Shown: positions 44,732 to 54,308 of the stretch, one piece after another
Layout of the letters: every line of letters starts with the position of its first letter
Position numbering within the stretch: position 1 is the stretch's first letter
From: Thermosediminibacteraceae bacterium
GTDB lineage: Bacteria > Bacillota > Thermosediminibacteria > Thermosediminibacterales > Thermosediminibacteraceae
Assembly: GCA_021890755.1 (NCBI GenBank)
Contig: JAKKUQ010000005.1
Coordinates: forward strand, 1 to 64,000
Length of the DNA stretch: 64,000 bases
Direction: 5' to 3'
Notes under the pieces: model-generated
What the model saw: only the letters and a program-made list of their open reading frames with translations
The model's database searches: none
Told to the model about the DNA's origin: nothing
Translations under genes and position numbers: made by a program

Positions 44732-45928
44732 CTAAGTAAGATTCATGTACTTCATAAAAGCATCAAAAAGCATGCTGTAATCTCCACTGACTATCACCTG
44801 GTGATTGCCCAGAGGGTTTTCGAGAAATTCTCTCACGGGGACTTCCAGCCGAACTTCAATCTGAGTCCTGCACCTTTGTTCGCTCTCCGTATTCTTCACC
44901 AGAGTGCCTCTGTACAGGCGGAACCGGTCAAGACCCTCGCCTCCGATCTTAAATACCGTAGCAGGCCCCTCCTGTACTTCTCCGGCAATGGCCACCCCAA
45001 GGCCGGATTCGAAATGGGACCTGAGCCTATATTTTCGCACCATGCAGGTGGGTATGGTGCAGTGGGCGAAAACCACCGTATTTTCCGAAAAGTCGACGGC
45101 GGAGGGGTTTGCCATAAAGGAATTCTGACCGGTCAGGGCGCGGACGGCAAACATGGTGAAGGTAGCAGGCAGATCCCCTTCGCAGCCCGCCACGACCCCT
45201 TCATCGTTTAACCGAGCAAGGGCCGTGCATCCGGTATTTTTGAGCTTCCCCAAAAGGTCGAAGCATTTTACTGTCACGGCATCAAGTCCCCGCTCTGATA
45301 CGAGCTTTCGTAACGCCACATAAATCCTGTGGGCACCCTTGATATCGTCCGGCGTGGGCTCCAATACCGCCGCGCCGTCAAAGTAACCGTCGTACTTTTC
45401 CTCTCCTTGATCTTCAATATACCGGCAAAGTTCCTCCATCGGTATATCTATGAAACGGGTACCCCACCTTTTTGAGGCTTTTTTAAAGTTTACCGCACTA
45501 TCTATGAGCCAATCGGAGGGACCTCCAATGCTGCCTATTGCGGCATTTTTTATTCTAATCCTTGCCTCTTCCAGGCGAGCAAGTTCGTTTATCTTTTTCG
45601 CCGTTTCTTCGCAGCTTGCGTAAAGCAGGTAACCGCTGTCACCGCGGGATTTTACATAGGACAGGATTTCCATGGAAGCAGCCAGGGAGTTGTTGATACC
45701 CTCGCTCAATAAGACTACCGGTTTTTCAAGCTTTTCGTATATTTCCCTGAACTTCCCTTCGACCCCGCCGGTCATAACCCAGATCAGGGTAAAACCTTCC
45801 GCTTCTCCCGGTTCTACAAATTTCACTTCGTAGTTTTTCTGTAAGAATTCCATCGTCGGCTCAATGCTCTTTAAAACCCGTTCTTCTCCGTGAAGCGGTG
45901 ACATGAGTTTTATCACATTGATCCTCAT
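44732..45928 (-). CDS. L-fucose/L-arabinose isomerase-like protein
   Basis: 398 residues, shorter than FucI (about 590) and AraA (about 500). Two Rossmann-like N-domains, then an FucI-type C-domain with VKCFDLLGKLKNTGCTALA and CEGDLPATFTMFAVRALTG (a metal-site Glu lies in GCEGD) and the late GGEGLDRFRLYRGT. Members of this group are annotated as sugar isomerases without tested function. AGGGGGT precedes the ATG. It lies between the nucleoside permease and the regulator, a context in which a ketol isomerase acting on free pentose would be new. Confidence 0.8.
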   Translation of the reverse strand: MRINVIKLMSPLHGEERVLKSIEPTMEFLQKNYEVKFVEPGEAEGFTLIWVMTGGVEGKFREIYEKLEKPVVLLSEGINNSLAASMEILSYVKSRGDSGYLLYASCEETAKKINELARLEEARIRIKNAAIGSIGGPSDWLIDSAVNFKKASKRWGTRFIDIPMEELCRYIEDQGEEKYDGYFDGAAVLEPTPDDIKGAHRIYVALRKLVSERGLDAVTVKCFDLLGKLKNTGCTALARLNDEGVVAGCEGDLPATFTMFAVRALTGQNSFMANPSAVDFSENTVVFAHCTIPTCMVRKYRLRSHFESGLGVAIAGEVQEGPATVFKIGGEGLDRFRLYRGTLVKNTESEQRCRTQIEVRLEVPVREFLENPLGNHQVIVSGDYSMLFDAFMKYMNLT

Positions 45929-45929
45929 A

Positions 45930-46841
45930 CTATTTTAACCCCCTTTCATAAGGTACTCCATCCGCAGCAGGAGCGGTGGATTTTTTCACTACCCCTGTCA
46001 GCACCGCGAGCGTCAGAACGTAAGGTATCATCTTTATGAATTGGTAGGGTATGGCTCCACCTTCGACCACCCTGAAACTCAACGCTTCGGAAAAACCAAA
46101 AAGCAGCGAAGCCCAAAGCGCTCCCACAGGTTCCCAGTTACCGAATATCATCGCTGCCAGCGCAATGAAACCCTTGCCCTGGGTCATGCCTTCCACGTAC
46201 ATTCCCGTGTGTTCCAGGGCAAGATATGCCCCCGAAAGGCCTGCCAGTGCACCGCTAATAAGTACACCTGCGTATTTCATCTTAAAGACATCTATGCCCA
46301 ACGTATCAGCCGCCAGCGGATTTTCTCCGACAGACCTGAGCCGGAGGCCGAAGACCGTGCGGTTTATTATGAAGCTGGAAACAGGCACCAGAAGCAGCGC
46401 CAGGATTATCACCGGCGAAACGCCGGATACCAGAGGTTTAAGAAAACCAATATTTAGTCCAGGGATATCAATTTTTGGAAGGCCCGATACACGCGGGCTG
46501 GTGGTGGCCATTTTAAATATTGCAAGGCTCAAAAACCGGCAGCCCCCGTAAGCCAGGATGTTTATGGCAACGCCGCTTACTATCTGGTCAACCCTGAAAG
46601 TTACCGTATTGACCGCATGAATAAGTGCCATAAAAAGGCCGGCTATCATAGCGAGCAACAGGCCGAAATAAGGCCCGTAATAGTAGGAGCCTAGAGCTCC
46701 CATGAAGGAACCTGCAATCATCATACCTTCAAGGCCTATATTTACTACCCCTGCCCTCTCCGTAAATACAGCTCCGAGAGCTGTAAGGAGGATGGGCACG
46801 GCCATTCTCAAGCTGGAAGCGAGGAGTTCTGCGAGGAACAT
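45930..46841 (-). CDS. Nucleoside ABC transporter permease (NupQ-like)
   Basis: 303 residues, about eight helices. The ABC-2-type BPD_transp_2 fold shows in ERAGVVNIGLEGMMIAGSFMG and RSVGENPLAADTLGIDVFKMK. It pairs with the larger permease upstream, with which it overlaps by 34 nt. AAGGAGAG precedes the ATG. Confidence 0.92.
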   Translation of the reverse strand: MFLAELLASSLRMAVPILLTALGAVFTERAGVVNIGLEGMMIAGSFMGALGSYYYGPYFGLLLAMIAGLFMALIHAVNTVTFRVDQIVSGVAINILAYGGCRFLSLAIFKMATTSPRVSGLPKIDIPGLNIGFLKPLVSGVSPVIILALLLVPVSSFIINRTVFGLRLRSVGENPLAADTLGIDVFKMKYAGVLISGALAGLSGAYLALEHTGMYVEGMTQGKGFIALAAMIFGNWEPVGALWASLLFGFSEALSFRVVEGGAIPYQFIKMIPYVLTLAVLTGVVKKSTAPAADGVPYERGLK

Positions 46842-47953
46842 ATGACACTCTCCTTTCTCTCCAGGCGCTTAATATAGTCGTTCATGACTTTGGTTATTAC
46901 CACGATGGACATTATCATTACGGCCTGGAGGATAACTATCGTATCCATGGGCACGTTAAGCTGCGTCTGGATACCTTCAGCACCTCTTTTTAGAAAACCA
47001 AAAAGTATCGCAGAAAGAACAATGCCCAAAGGATTGTTCTGGCCAATGAGGGCCACTGCTATGCCGTCAAATCCATAGTTTCGGGGAAAATCAAGATCCA
47101 TATATCCGAAATAACTCAAAAGGTCCGAAAGACCCACAAGTCCTGCCACAGCTCCGCTGAGCAAGAATCCTGCCATATATACCCGCTCAGGTTTTATCCC
47201 TGCCGTCCTTGCCGCTTCCGGGTTCTGACCTACAGACCTTATTTCAAAACCGAAAGGCGTGTGCATCAAAAGGTAATATATCAAATAGGCCATCAAAAGC
47301 CCCAAGGGGAAGAACCAGTTAAGATAAACGTGCCTCGGAAGCTGTATGCCAAAAAGCCCTAAAAATACATGGAGTTTCGGCATCAGCGCCGATGGCGGAA
47401 GTTTCGGCGTCCTTGTGAGGATGCCGCCCAGGCCTTCTACCAACTTCTGCGACCTGTCCAAAAATACATCGGCTATGAGGTAATGGATGAGAGAATAGGA
47501 TATGTAGTTCAGCATTATGGTGCTTATTACCTCATGAACGCCCCTTTTCACTTTTAGATATATAGGTATAAAAGACCATAACATTCCGCCAAGGGCACCG
47601 CACAATATTACGAGGGGAAGATGGACAAAAACGGGAAGCCCCTTTATTGCAAATCCAGCGAGCGCTGCAAAAAAGGCGCCTATGAGGTACTGCCCTTCCA
47701 CCCCTATGTTAAAAAGCCCCATGCGGAATCCTATAGAAACAGCAAGGCCAGAAAAGATAAGGGGTGTGGCGTTGTATAGAATGATGGCTATGCTATCCAA
47801 CCGGCTCAAGCTAAACTTGAAGATTGTATAAAAGACCTGCAGTGGACTTTTTCCTATCGCAAGAATCACAGCGGAGCTTATGAGGGCCGAAAGCACAATA
47901 GCCAGTACCGGTGCTAGAATCCTTAGCATAACTATATAATAACGCTTTTTCAT
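46808..47953 (-). CDS. Nucleoside ABC transporter permease (NupP-like)
   Basis: 381 residues, about ten helices. GFRMGLFNIGVEGQYLIGAF and RSVGQNPEAARTAGIKPERV are the paired blocks of this permease type. Starts on the ATGA at the ATPase stop. Partner of NupQ. Confidence 0.92.
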   Translation of the reverse strand: MKKRYYIVMLRILAPVLAIVLSALISSAVILAIGKSPLQVFYTIFKFSLSRLDSIAIILYNATPLIFSGLAVSIGFRMGLFNIGVEGQYLIGAFFAALAGFAIKGLPVFVHLPLVILCGALGGMLWSFIPIYLKVKRGVHEVISTIMLNYISYSLIHYLIADVFLDRSQKLVEGLGGILTRTPKLPPSALMPKLHVFLGLFGIQLPRHVYLNWFFPLGLLMAYLIYYLLMHTPFGFEIRSVGQNPEAARTAGIKPERVYMAGFLLSGAVAGLVGLSDLLSYFGYMDLDFPRNYGFDGIAVALIGQNNPLGIVLSAILFGFLKRGAEGIQTQLNVPMDTIVILQAVMIMSIVVITKVMNDYIKRLERKESVICSSQNSSLPA

Positions 47954-49476
47954 GCCCCTTCACCTGCCTTTACCTCTCCCCCGAGCATGTAGACACCGAT
48001 GTCTTCAAGGGTAACTTCTTCGGGTTTAAACTCGGCGGTTATCCTCCCGTTGTATATCACGCCCACCCGGTCGGAAAGAGAGAGTACCTCTTCCAAGTCG
48101 GCTGAGATGAGGAGGATAGCTTTGCCTTCTTCCCTTTTCTTTAAAAGCTCTTTATGGACGAACTCTGCAGCCCCTACGTCCAGTCCCCGCGTGGGCTGGG
48201 AAGCTATTATGACCTCTGGCTCTCGCGAAAGTTCTCTACCAAGAATGACCTTCTGCTGATTGCCGCCGGATAAACCTTCTATAGACTGCTCTATGGAACT
48301 TAACATCACCAAAAATTCCTCCGATTTCTTTTCCGCAAATTTACGGATAGCCTTTAAATTCAAGGACCTTCCTTTCAAAAACTCCTTTTTCCTGTGGAAC
48401 CCCAGCACCATATTTTCCCAGACTTTCATGGGAAGTATGAGGCCCTGGCGGTGCCTATCTTCAGGAATAAAAGCAACGCCCAGGTCTCTTATTTCCCTTA
48501 CGGAAAGGTTACCCGCATTCCTGCCGCAGATGGTCACCTGCCCGCTGGATATCTGCCTTAAGCCCAATATCGCTTCGGCCAGCTCCTTTTGTCCATTTCC
48601 TTCGATTCCGGCAATGCCGTAGATTTCACCCCCACGGATCTCAAAGGAAACGCCGTTTACAACAGTCTTTCCAGTGCTTTCCTTTACCACCAGATCCTTT
48701 ACTGAAAGGAGCACCTCGCCGGTAGGAACCGAGGCTTTTTCCAGTTTCATAAATACGGGCTTTCCCACCATCATCCTGGCGAGCTCTTCCTTTGTAACCT
48801 CTGACGGCATTACGGTGCCAACAACCCGGCCGCGCCTTAAAACGGTTATTCGGTCAGCAATTTCTAATACTTCATCTAGCTTATGGCTGATGAAGATTAT
48901 GGTCTTGCCTTCTTCTTTTAGCCTCCTCAAGTTTACAAAAAGCTCCTTCACTTCCTGAGGGGCAAGCACCGCCGTAGGCTCGTCAAGCACGAGGATATCT
49001 GCACCACGGTAGAGTACTTTCAATATCTCTACCCGCTGAGCCTGACCCACCGATATTTCTTCTACCCGCGCATCAAGATCTAAGGAAAAATTGTAAAGGG
49101 ATAGCAGTTCTTCGATCATCTTGCGGCTATTTTTTTCATCTATAGTAATACCGGCCCTTTTTTCGGCACCCAGAATTATGTTTTCCAGCACCGTAAACCG
49201 GTCAACCAGCATGAAGTGCTGATGCACCATGCCTATTTTGAGCTCTATCGCCCTGCCGGGAGAAGTTATTCTTTCTCTTTTCCCGAAAATGTATATCTCG
49301 CCTTCATCGGGCTGGTAAATTCCTGCTAGAATTTTCATAAGGGTGCTCTTTCCTGCTCCGTTTTCTCCAACGATGGCGTGGATTTCTCCCTTTTTTACTT
49401 CAAGGTCAATTCCGTCGTTGGCCACAATTCCCGGGAACCGCTTTGTGATTCCCTTCAAAACGACAGCCCGCTCCAA
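47950..49476 (-). CDS. Nucleoside ABC transporter ATP-binding protein (NupO-like, duplicated ABC)
   Basis: 508 residues with two ABC domains. The first is intact (GENGAGKSTLMK, SVGQAQRVEILK, LVLDEPTAVL). The second has the degenerate Walker A GIEGNGQKEL typical of the family, with signature LSGGNQQKVILGREL. TTG at 49476 is chosen since GGAGGTG lies 6 nt before it; the ATG five codons upstream contains that site. A hairpin separates it from the binding-protein gene. Confidence 0.92.
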   Translation of the reverse strand: MERAVVLKGITKRFPGIVANDGIDLEVKKGEIHAIVGENGAGKSTLMKILAGIYQPDEGEIYIFGKRERITSPGRAIELKIGMVHQHFMLVDRFTVLENIILGAEKRAGITIDEKNSRKMIEELLSLYNFSLDLDARVEEISVGQAQRVEILKVLYRGADILVLDEPTAVLAPQEVKELFVNLRRLKEEGKTIIFISHKLDEVLEIADRITVLRRGRVVGTVMPSEVTKEELARMMVGKPVFMKLEKASVPTGEVLLSVKDLVVKESTGKTVVNGVSFEIRGGEIYGIAGIEGNGQKELAEAILGLRQISSGQVTICGRNAGNLSVREIRDLGVAFIPEDRHRQGLILPMKVWENMVLGFHRKKEFLKGRSLNLKAIRKFAEKKSEEFLVMLSSIEQSIEGLSGGNQQKVILGRELSREPEVIIASQPTRGLDVGAAEFVHKELLKKREEGKAILLISADLEEVLSLSDRVGVIYNGRITAEFKPEEVTLEDIGVYMLGGEVKAGEGA

Positions 49477-49502
49477 ATACAGCACCTCCATTCGGCGATT
49501 GT

Positions 49503-49536
49503 AAAAAGGGGGGTGACAAGGCTAATGCCACCCCCG
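49503..49536 (-). terminator. Partial terminator between binding protein and ATPase genes
   Basis: GGGGGTG/CACCCCC stem followed by CTTTTT on the minus strand, inside the nucleoside operon. Probably leaky, leaving the binding protein more abundant than the membrane parts. Confidence 0.6.
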
Positions 49537-49543
49537 TGGGCTC

Positions 49544-50653
49544 TTACTTATTAAGGCTCTTTTCAAATTCCTCGTATTCCTTTTTGTCCATCGGCACCTT
49601 TATTTCGCCGTTTATGATCTTCTGCTTGAGCTCTTCCAGCTTGGGCTGTATATCCGATATCATGTCTTTGTTGTAGTCGTTCACCGCATAACCTACGCCG
49701 TTTTCAGCAAGGCCGAATATCCTGTATCCACCTTTGAAGTTGCCTTCCACCAGGGACTTAATGGTTTCGTAAACGGCTACATCTACTGCCTTTACCATAC
49801 TAGTGAGTATGTAAGGCCTTTGTGATGGATCTACCGTTAAAGACTGGTCAGAATCTACACCAATGGCAAATTTCTTTTCTAACGTCGCAGCTTCTATTAC
49901 TCCTACTCCGGAAGCTCCGGAAGCGTGGTAGACCACATCGGCGCCTGCTTTAAACTGCTTTAGCGCCAATTCCTTACCCGTTACCGGGTCTTTGAAAGCA
50001 TCGCCGGTTGTACCTATGTAGTCAGAATAAACCGTAATTTTGGGGTCTATATATTTGGCGCCAGCCATGTAACCCACTTCAAACCTCTCGATGATGGGTG
50101 TTTTCATGCCCCCCACGAATCCAATCTTCCCGGTCTTGGACTTCATGGCAGCAGCAGCCCCTACGAGGAAAGACCCTTCGTGCTCTTTGAAGAGCAGGCA
50201 GGCAATGTTGGAATTCTCGTCAAGCCCGTCTATGGCACCGTCGATTAGCGCGAATTTTACATCGGGAAACTCCTGAGCCACTTTCTGGATGTGTTCCGTG
50301 AAAAGGAACCCTACACCGAAAATCAGGTCAAAACCATTTTCAGCAAGAAGCCTTAAAAGCTGTTCTCTGTCCTGGCCGCCTTCAGAAGGCTCCTTGTAAT
50401 CCACTTCGATCTTATCGGCGAAGTCTTTGGCAGCTCTTTCAAGTCCCGCATAAGCGCTGTCGTTAAATGAAAGGTCTCCACGGCCTCCCACATCGAACAC
50501 AAGACCAATCTTAAGCTTCTCACCGCTCTGAGACTCCTGCGCCCCTTGATTTTGCTGCTCCTGGGGCTGATTTGATTGATTGGAACACCCCGCCAGCATC
50601 GCCATGATCAGCAGCAAAACCAAACTTGCTGCCAGAATCTTGCGGGCTTTCAT
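49544..50653 (-). CDS. BMP-family nucleoside-binding lipoprotein (NupN/PnrA-like)
   Basis: 369 residues. Lipoprotein signal with lipobox AMLAGC and a Gln/Asn-rich linker. The basic-membrane-protein fold shows in KIGLVFDVGGRGDLSFNDSA, FALIDGA, IGFVGGMKTPIIERFEVGYM and IGVDSDQS, the blocks that bind a purine nucleoside. The ATG at 50653 follows AGGAGGG; the longer frame has none. First gene of the nucleoside operon. Confidence 0.93.
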   Translation of the reverse strand: MKARKILAASLVLLLIMAMLAGCSNQSNQPQEQQNQGAQESQSGEKLKIGLVFDVGGRGDLSFNDSAYAGLERAAKDFADKIEVDYKEPSEGGQDREQLLRLLAENGFDLIFGVGFLFTEHIQKVAQEFPDVKFALIDGAIDGLDENSNIACLLFKEHEGSFLVGAAAAMKSKTGKIGFVGGMKTPIIERFEVGYMAGAKYIDPKITVYSDYIGTTGDAFKDPVTGKELALKQFKAGADVVYHASGASGVGVIEAATLEKKFAIGVDSDQSLTVDPSQRPYILTSMVKAVDVAVYETIKSLVEGNFKGGYRIFGLAENGVGYAVNDYNKDMISDIQPKLEELKQKIINGEIKVPMDKKEYEEFEKSLNK

Positions 50654-50749
50654 AAAAAAATCCCTCCTAAAGGTTTTACTAATTTTGAATGCCAACTTAA
50701 TCCAGATACGTTATATTTCTATTTTCAGCCTCCCCTCTCCTTTGGTTGT

Positions 50750-50764
50750 AGATGTCTGACATCT
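50750..50764. promoter_or_regulatory. Candidate GntR operator
   Basis: AGATGTC-T-GACATCT, a perfect odd palindrome with 7-bp arms that begins about 10 nt after the -10 box of the nucleoside operon promoter, so it covers the start of transcription. A repressor there would block initiation. Confidence 0.55.
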
Positions 50765-50774
50765 GACCATTTTT

Positions 50775-50804
50775 ATTTTATCAATTTTCTTTACAGTACG
50801 TCAA
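50775..50804 (-). promoter_or_regulatory. Promoter of the nucleoside operon
   Basis: On the minus strand TTGACG, an 18-nt spacer and TAAAAT, with about 115 nt of leader before the binding-protein gene. No purine riboswitch was recognised in this leader. Confidence 0.65.
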
Positions 50805-50829
50805 GTATTTTTATTTTAAGACAATTTTT

Positions 50830-50862
50830 AATATAAAAAAATAGACCGGCTTACAGCCGGCC
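50830..50862 (-). terminator. Terminator after the IclR gene
   Basis: Minus-strand stem GGCCGGC/GCCGGTC with a 5-nt loop followed by TATTTTTTTA. It ends the IclR-hydratase operon. Confidence 0.8.
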
Positions 50863-50905
50863 ATTGATCTCATCTACTTTACAAGGAGCGTTTTGATTCC
50901 AATGC

Positions 50906-51691
50906 TCAAAGATTGGAAAGAGCTTTGGCCTGATAACCTAATTCCGCAGAAATCTCTGCCGCTGTCTGAGTGACCTGCTTTATAGCTAGTGTAAGCTTTT
51001 CCCCTTCGAGTCTGGCAACAGGTCCTGAAACACTTATGGCAGCACATACTTTGCCGGTATGGTCACGGATTGGAGCAGCCACACAGCGAAGACTATCCAT
51101 AATCTCTTCATTATCTATGGCATATCCTTGGGCACGCACTTTTGCCAGTTCTTTTTCTAGAGTTTCAAGATCAGTAATGGTATTCTTGGTAAAGCGCGGC
51201 AAGCCTTTAGTCGCGACAATCCGTCTTACTTCCTCTGGCGAGAGTGAGGCCAGAAGTACCTTACCCACACCAGTACAGTGTGCCGGTAACCTCATGCCTA
51301 CCTGAGAAACTATGCGCAACGAGTGACGGCACTCCCTCTTATCAATATACAGCACTTCTCCTTTATCTAAAACAACTAAGTGTACGGTCTCGCCTAGCTC
51401 ATCTACTAACCTTTGAATATAAGGGGCTGCTACAGTTCGCACATCCCAACCATGTGCTACTATATTTCCCAATTCAAATAGACGTAAACCCAGTTTATAT
51501 TTTCCGGTAAAGTTAGACTGTTCCACGTAACCGAAATCTCGTAAAGTGGAAAGTAATCCATGGACAGTACTTTTGGCAAGTCCCAGCTTATTGGCAATTT
51601 CTCCCAGACTCAATTCTCCTTTTGCTTCCGCGAGGATATCAATTATTTTTAACGCTTTAGCTACCGACTTTATCTGGGAATTCTTTTTCAA
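50906..51691 (-). CDS. IclR family transcriptional regulator
   Basis: 261 residues. N-terminal winged helix (SLGEIANKLGLAKSTVHGLL). The effector domain has HLVVLDKGEVLYIDKRE, RLPAHCTGVGKVLLA and CVAAPIRDHTGKVCAAISVS. TTG start with GGAGGG before it. It is the last gene of the hydratase-aldolase operon and probably regulates it. Members often sense small aromatic or hydroxyacid ligands. Confidence 0.9.
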   Translation of the reverse strand: MKKNSQIKSVAKALKIIDILAEAKGELSLGEIANKLGLAKSTVHGLLSTLRDFGYVEQSNFTGKYKLGLRLFELGNIVAHGWDVRTVAAPYIQRLVDELGETVHLVVLDKGEVLYIDKRECRHSLRIVSQVGMRLPAHCTGVGKVLLASLSPEEVRRIVATKGLPRFTKNTITDLETLEKELAKVRAQGYAIDNEEIMDSLRCVAAPIRDHTGKVCAAISVSGPVARLEGEKLTLAIKQVTQTAAEISAELGYQAKALSNL

Positions 51692-51731
51692 TATTTACGG
51701 CCCTCCTTCAATTGTCAACCATGCAACAAGT

Positions 51732-53414
51732 CTACATTACTTTAACTAATTCTTTGGAATAAGCAGTTAAAATTTCATTACCATCTTTACCAACATAGAT
51801 TACATCCGTTATCCTGGGTCCACCAATGTCGGGTCTGTAGATGGTAGGTAATAATAGATCTACTACCATGCCTTCCTCTATAGTCTCCATTCGTCCTTTA
51901 CCTATAATCGGATAAAATTCCGATTGTCTAAGGCCTACTCCGTAACCTACAACGTCAAGGTAATATTTTTCCAGTCCCTTATTTCTTATTACCTCCCTGG
52001 CCGCGGCATCCACTTCCCATGATCTCACTCCAGGACGTAGAGCAGAAATAGCCTTCTCCTGGGCTTTCAGTAAAAGGTTATAGACTTCCTCTTGTCCTGG
52101 ATGAATATCTCCAACAGCTACCGTACGGCACATCTTAGCACAGTAACCTTCATAAGTCGCTCCAAGGTGAATAACCACAACTTCGCCAGGTTGGATTTTT
52201 TTGTTGGTAGCACAAGGATGTGTAAGAAGAGTACGCTTTCCTGAAACTATTTGAGATCGGAAGGGAGAACCACCCGAACCGGCCTTAAGCATAGGATACT
52301 CGGCTTCAGCTAATATATCCAACTCTGTTATACCTGGTCTTACTGATTTTATTGCTGCTTCCATTCCTCGGCAGACAGCTGCTGCCGCCCGCCGCATAGG
52401 TTCCACTTCTTGCGGCTCTTTAATGGACCGAACGCGGTAAAAAAGGTCAGCTGCTCCAATGAAATTTCTCTCTGGAAAGGCTTTGCGCAAGGCGTCATAC
52501 ACTGCATAATCTACAAAATATCTTTCAAAACCAACGCGCGGTGAATTGAATCCGTAAGCTTTGATACGTTCCACCAACTTACTGCCTAAGCTTTCTTGTG
52601 GAAAAATGTAACCGTAAGTAGTCAAACCCGACTCCGCCACATCCATTATCTTGTAAAAATCAACACTCGTCTGGTATCCCGCTTTATCCAGCACACCTAT
52701 CAGAGCTTCTGTCTGAGCATTCCCCGCACCAGCACCTAAACCCCGGCAGGCTCCATCGAGAAATGTAGCTCCAGCTTCTAAAGCAGCAAGACAATTCGCT
52801 GTCGCCAGGGTTAAATTATTGTGTGCATGGAATCCGACCGGAACACTTACTTTCTCTACCACTGCACCTACTCTGGCTTTTACATCTTCGGGTAGCATAG
52901 CTCCGGCGGAATCGGCTATGTAGATATAGTCCGCTCCGTAACTTTCAAAAAGCAGGGCCTGCTCTACCACCTGCTCTGGGGACACCATATGTGACATCAT
53001 TAGGAAGCCAAAAGCTTCAAGACCCATTTTTTTAGCTAGTCCAATGTGTTGTTCACCAATATCTGCTTCCGTGACATGGGTGGCAACTCTAACTGCCTTT
53101 GCGCCGCATTCGATGGCCATTTTTAAGTCTTCCTGGGTACCAATGCCTGGAAGTAACAGCACAGTCAGTTTAGCCCTCTTAATTACTTCAGCTGCCGCTC
53201 TTAGCATCTCTTCATCGCTCAAAGCAGCCCAACCGTAGTTATAGGAAGATCCTCCTAAACCATCTCCGTGGGAAACCTCGATATATTCAACGCCCGCCGC
53301 ATCCAAGCCACCAGCAATAGCCTTTATTTGCTCCCGAGTAAACCGGTGTGACACAGCATGGCTCCCGTCTCTGAGTGTGGTATCCACTATGTGTATGAAT
53401 TTACCGCTGTTCAT
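51732..53414 (-). CDS. 4-hydroxy-2-oxovalerate aldolase core fused to a metal-less M24 (pita-bread) domain
   Basis: 560 residues. Residues 1-262 are the TIM barrel of 4-hydroxy-2-oxovalerate aldolase (MhpE/BphI): [13 protein letters not shown] at 11-23 and the metal pair H196/H198 in GFHAHNN. The family's C-terminal communication domain, which docks acetaldehyde dehydrogenase, is missing. Instead, from about 285 to 560 it continues as a creatinase/prolidase M24 domain, preceded by only the end of its N-domain. All five M24 metal ligands are replaced: H416, K427, Y491, L522 and T536. The start overlaps the dehydrogenase stop (ATGA). It looks like an in-frame deletion joining two adjacent genes, or a genuine fusion. 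Confidence 0.85.
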   Translation of the reverse strand: MNSGKFIHIVDTTLRDGSHAVSHRFTREQIKAIAGGLDAAGVEYIEVSHGDGLGGSSYNYGWAALSDEEMLRAAAEVIKRAKLTVLLLPGIGTQEDLKMAIECGAKAVRVATHVTEADIGEQHIGLAKKMGLEAFGFLMMSHMVSPEQVVEQALLFESYGADYIYIADSAGAMLPEDVKARVGAVVEKVSVPVGFHAHNNLTLATANCLAALEAGATFLDGACRGLGAGAGNAQTEALIGVLDKAGYQTSVDFYKIMDVAESGLTTYGYIFPQESLGSKLVERIKAYGFNSPRVGFERYFVDYAVYDALRKAFPERNFIGAADLFYRVRSIKEPQEVEPMRRAAAAVCRGMEAAIKSVRPGITELDILAEAEYPMLKAGSGGSPFRSQIVSGKRTLLTHPCATNKKIQPGEVVVIHLGATYEGYCAKMCRTVAVGDIHPGQEEVYNLLLKAQEKAISALRPGVRSWEVDAAAREVIRNKGLEKYYLDVVGYGVGLRQSEFYPIIGKGRMETIEEGMVVDLLLPTIYRPDIGGPRITDVIYVGKDGNEILTAYSKELVKVM

Positions 53415-54286
53415 GCTACCACCTCCTTACCCAGCATCCTAGCCGCCAGCTTCTCGGCAACTGCCACTGCTGCCGACGTAATAATATCCAGATTGCCAGC
53501 GTATTTGGGGAGGAAATCTCCTGCTCCTTCTACTTCTATAATCGTAGTTACTTTATTACCTTCTAAAATAGGCGGCACTCTAAGCCGATAGCCTGGTACA
53601 TAGCTTTGGACTTCCTTGACCATTCTTTCTACAGCTTCCCGAATAGTTTTTTCGTCTGGGTTTTCCACTTCAACGTATACAGTGTTTGTCATAATTATAG
53701 GTGGGTCAGCTGGATTTAGAATAATGATTGCCTTACCTTTTTTAGCACCTCCGATGGTGCAAAGAGCTTTAGCAGTTGTCTGGGTAAATTCGTCAATGTT
53801 CTGCCTTGTACCTGGACCGGCGCTTTTACTGGCAATGCACGCCACTATTTCCGCATAGCGTGCGCCAGCTACCTGATTAATAGCGTAAACTATAGGCACT
53901 GTAGCCTGACCGCCGCAGGTTACCATATTGAGGTTAGGTTCCTCTTGCAAATCTTTGAGATTAACCGGGGGTACCACATAGGGCCCCACCGCAGCCGGCG
54001 TAAGATCGATGGCTATTTTACCGGCTTCTTTTAGCAAAGGAGCGTGCTTCAGGTGATGTTTTGCTCCGGTTGCATCAAAAACTATTTTGATGCTTTCATC
54101 TTCAAGTACTGACTTAATTCCTTCAATACTAGTGCGGACTCCCAGCGAGCGAGCCCTCTTTATCCCCTCAGACTCCACAATTCCAACCATCATTTCCATA
54201 TGGAGGTACTTGCTGCGTAGAATTTTGTACATCAAATCAGAACCGATATTACCCGGACCTATTACAGCCACTTTGATTTTGTCCAT
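53411..54286 (-). CDS. mhpF: Acetaldehyde dehydrogenase, acylating (MhpF-like)
   Basis: 291 residues. Turns acetaldehyde and CoA into acetyl-CoA with NAD. N-terminal Rossmann motif [14 protein letters not shown], catalytic Cys in [16 protein letters not shown], and [19 protein letters not shown]. The ATG at 54286 has AAGGGGGT before it; a longer frame lacks a site. MhpF normally forms a channelling complex with the aldolase encoded next, whose docking domain is absent here. Confidence 0.92.
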   Translation of the reverse strand: MDKIKVAVIGPGNIGSDLMYKILRSKYLHMEMMVGIVESEGIKRARSLGVRTSIEGIKSVLEDESIKIVFDATGAKHHLKHAPLLKEAGKIAIDLTPAAVGPYVVPPVNLKDLQEEPNLNMVTCGGQATVPIVYAINQVAGARYAEIVACIASKSAGPGTRQNIDEFTQTTAKALCTIGGAKKGKAIIILNPADPPIIMTNTVYVEVENPDEKTIREAVERMVKEVQSYVPGYRLRVPPILEGNKVTTIIEVEGAGDFLPKYAGNLDIITSAAVAVAEKLAARMLGKEVVA

Positions 54287-54308
54287 TATACAAACCCCCT
54301 TTATGTGA

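Noticed and set aside
50654-50905. Purine riboswitch before the nucleoside operon
   Set aside because: No three-way junction with the conserved loops could be seen; a palindromic operator explains the region better.
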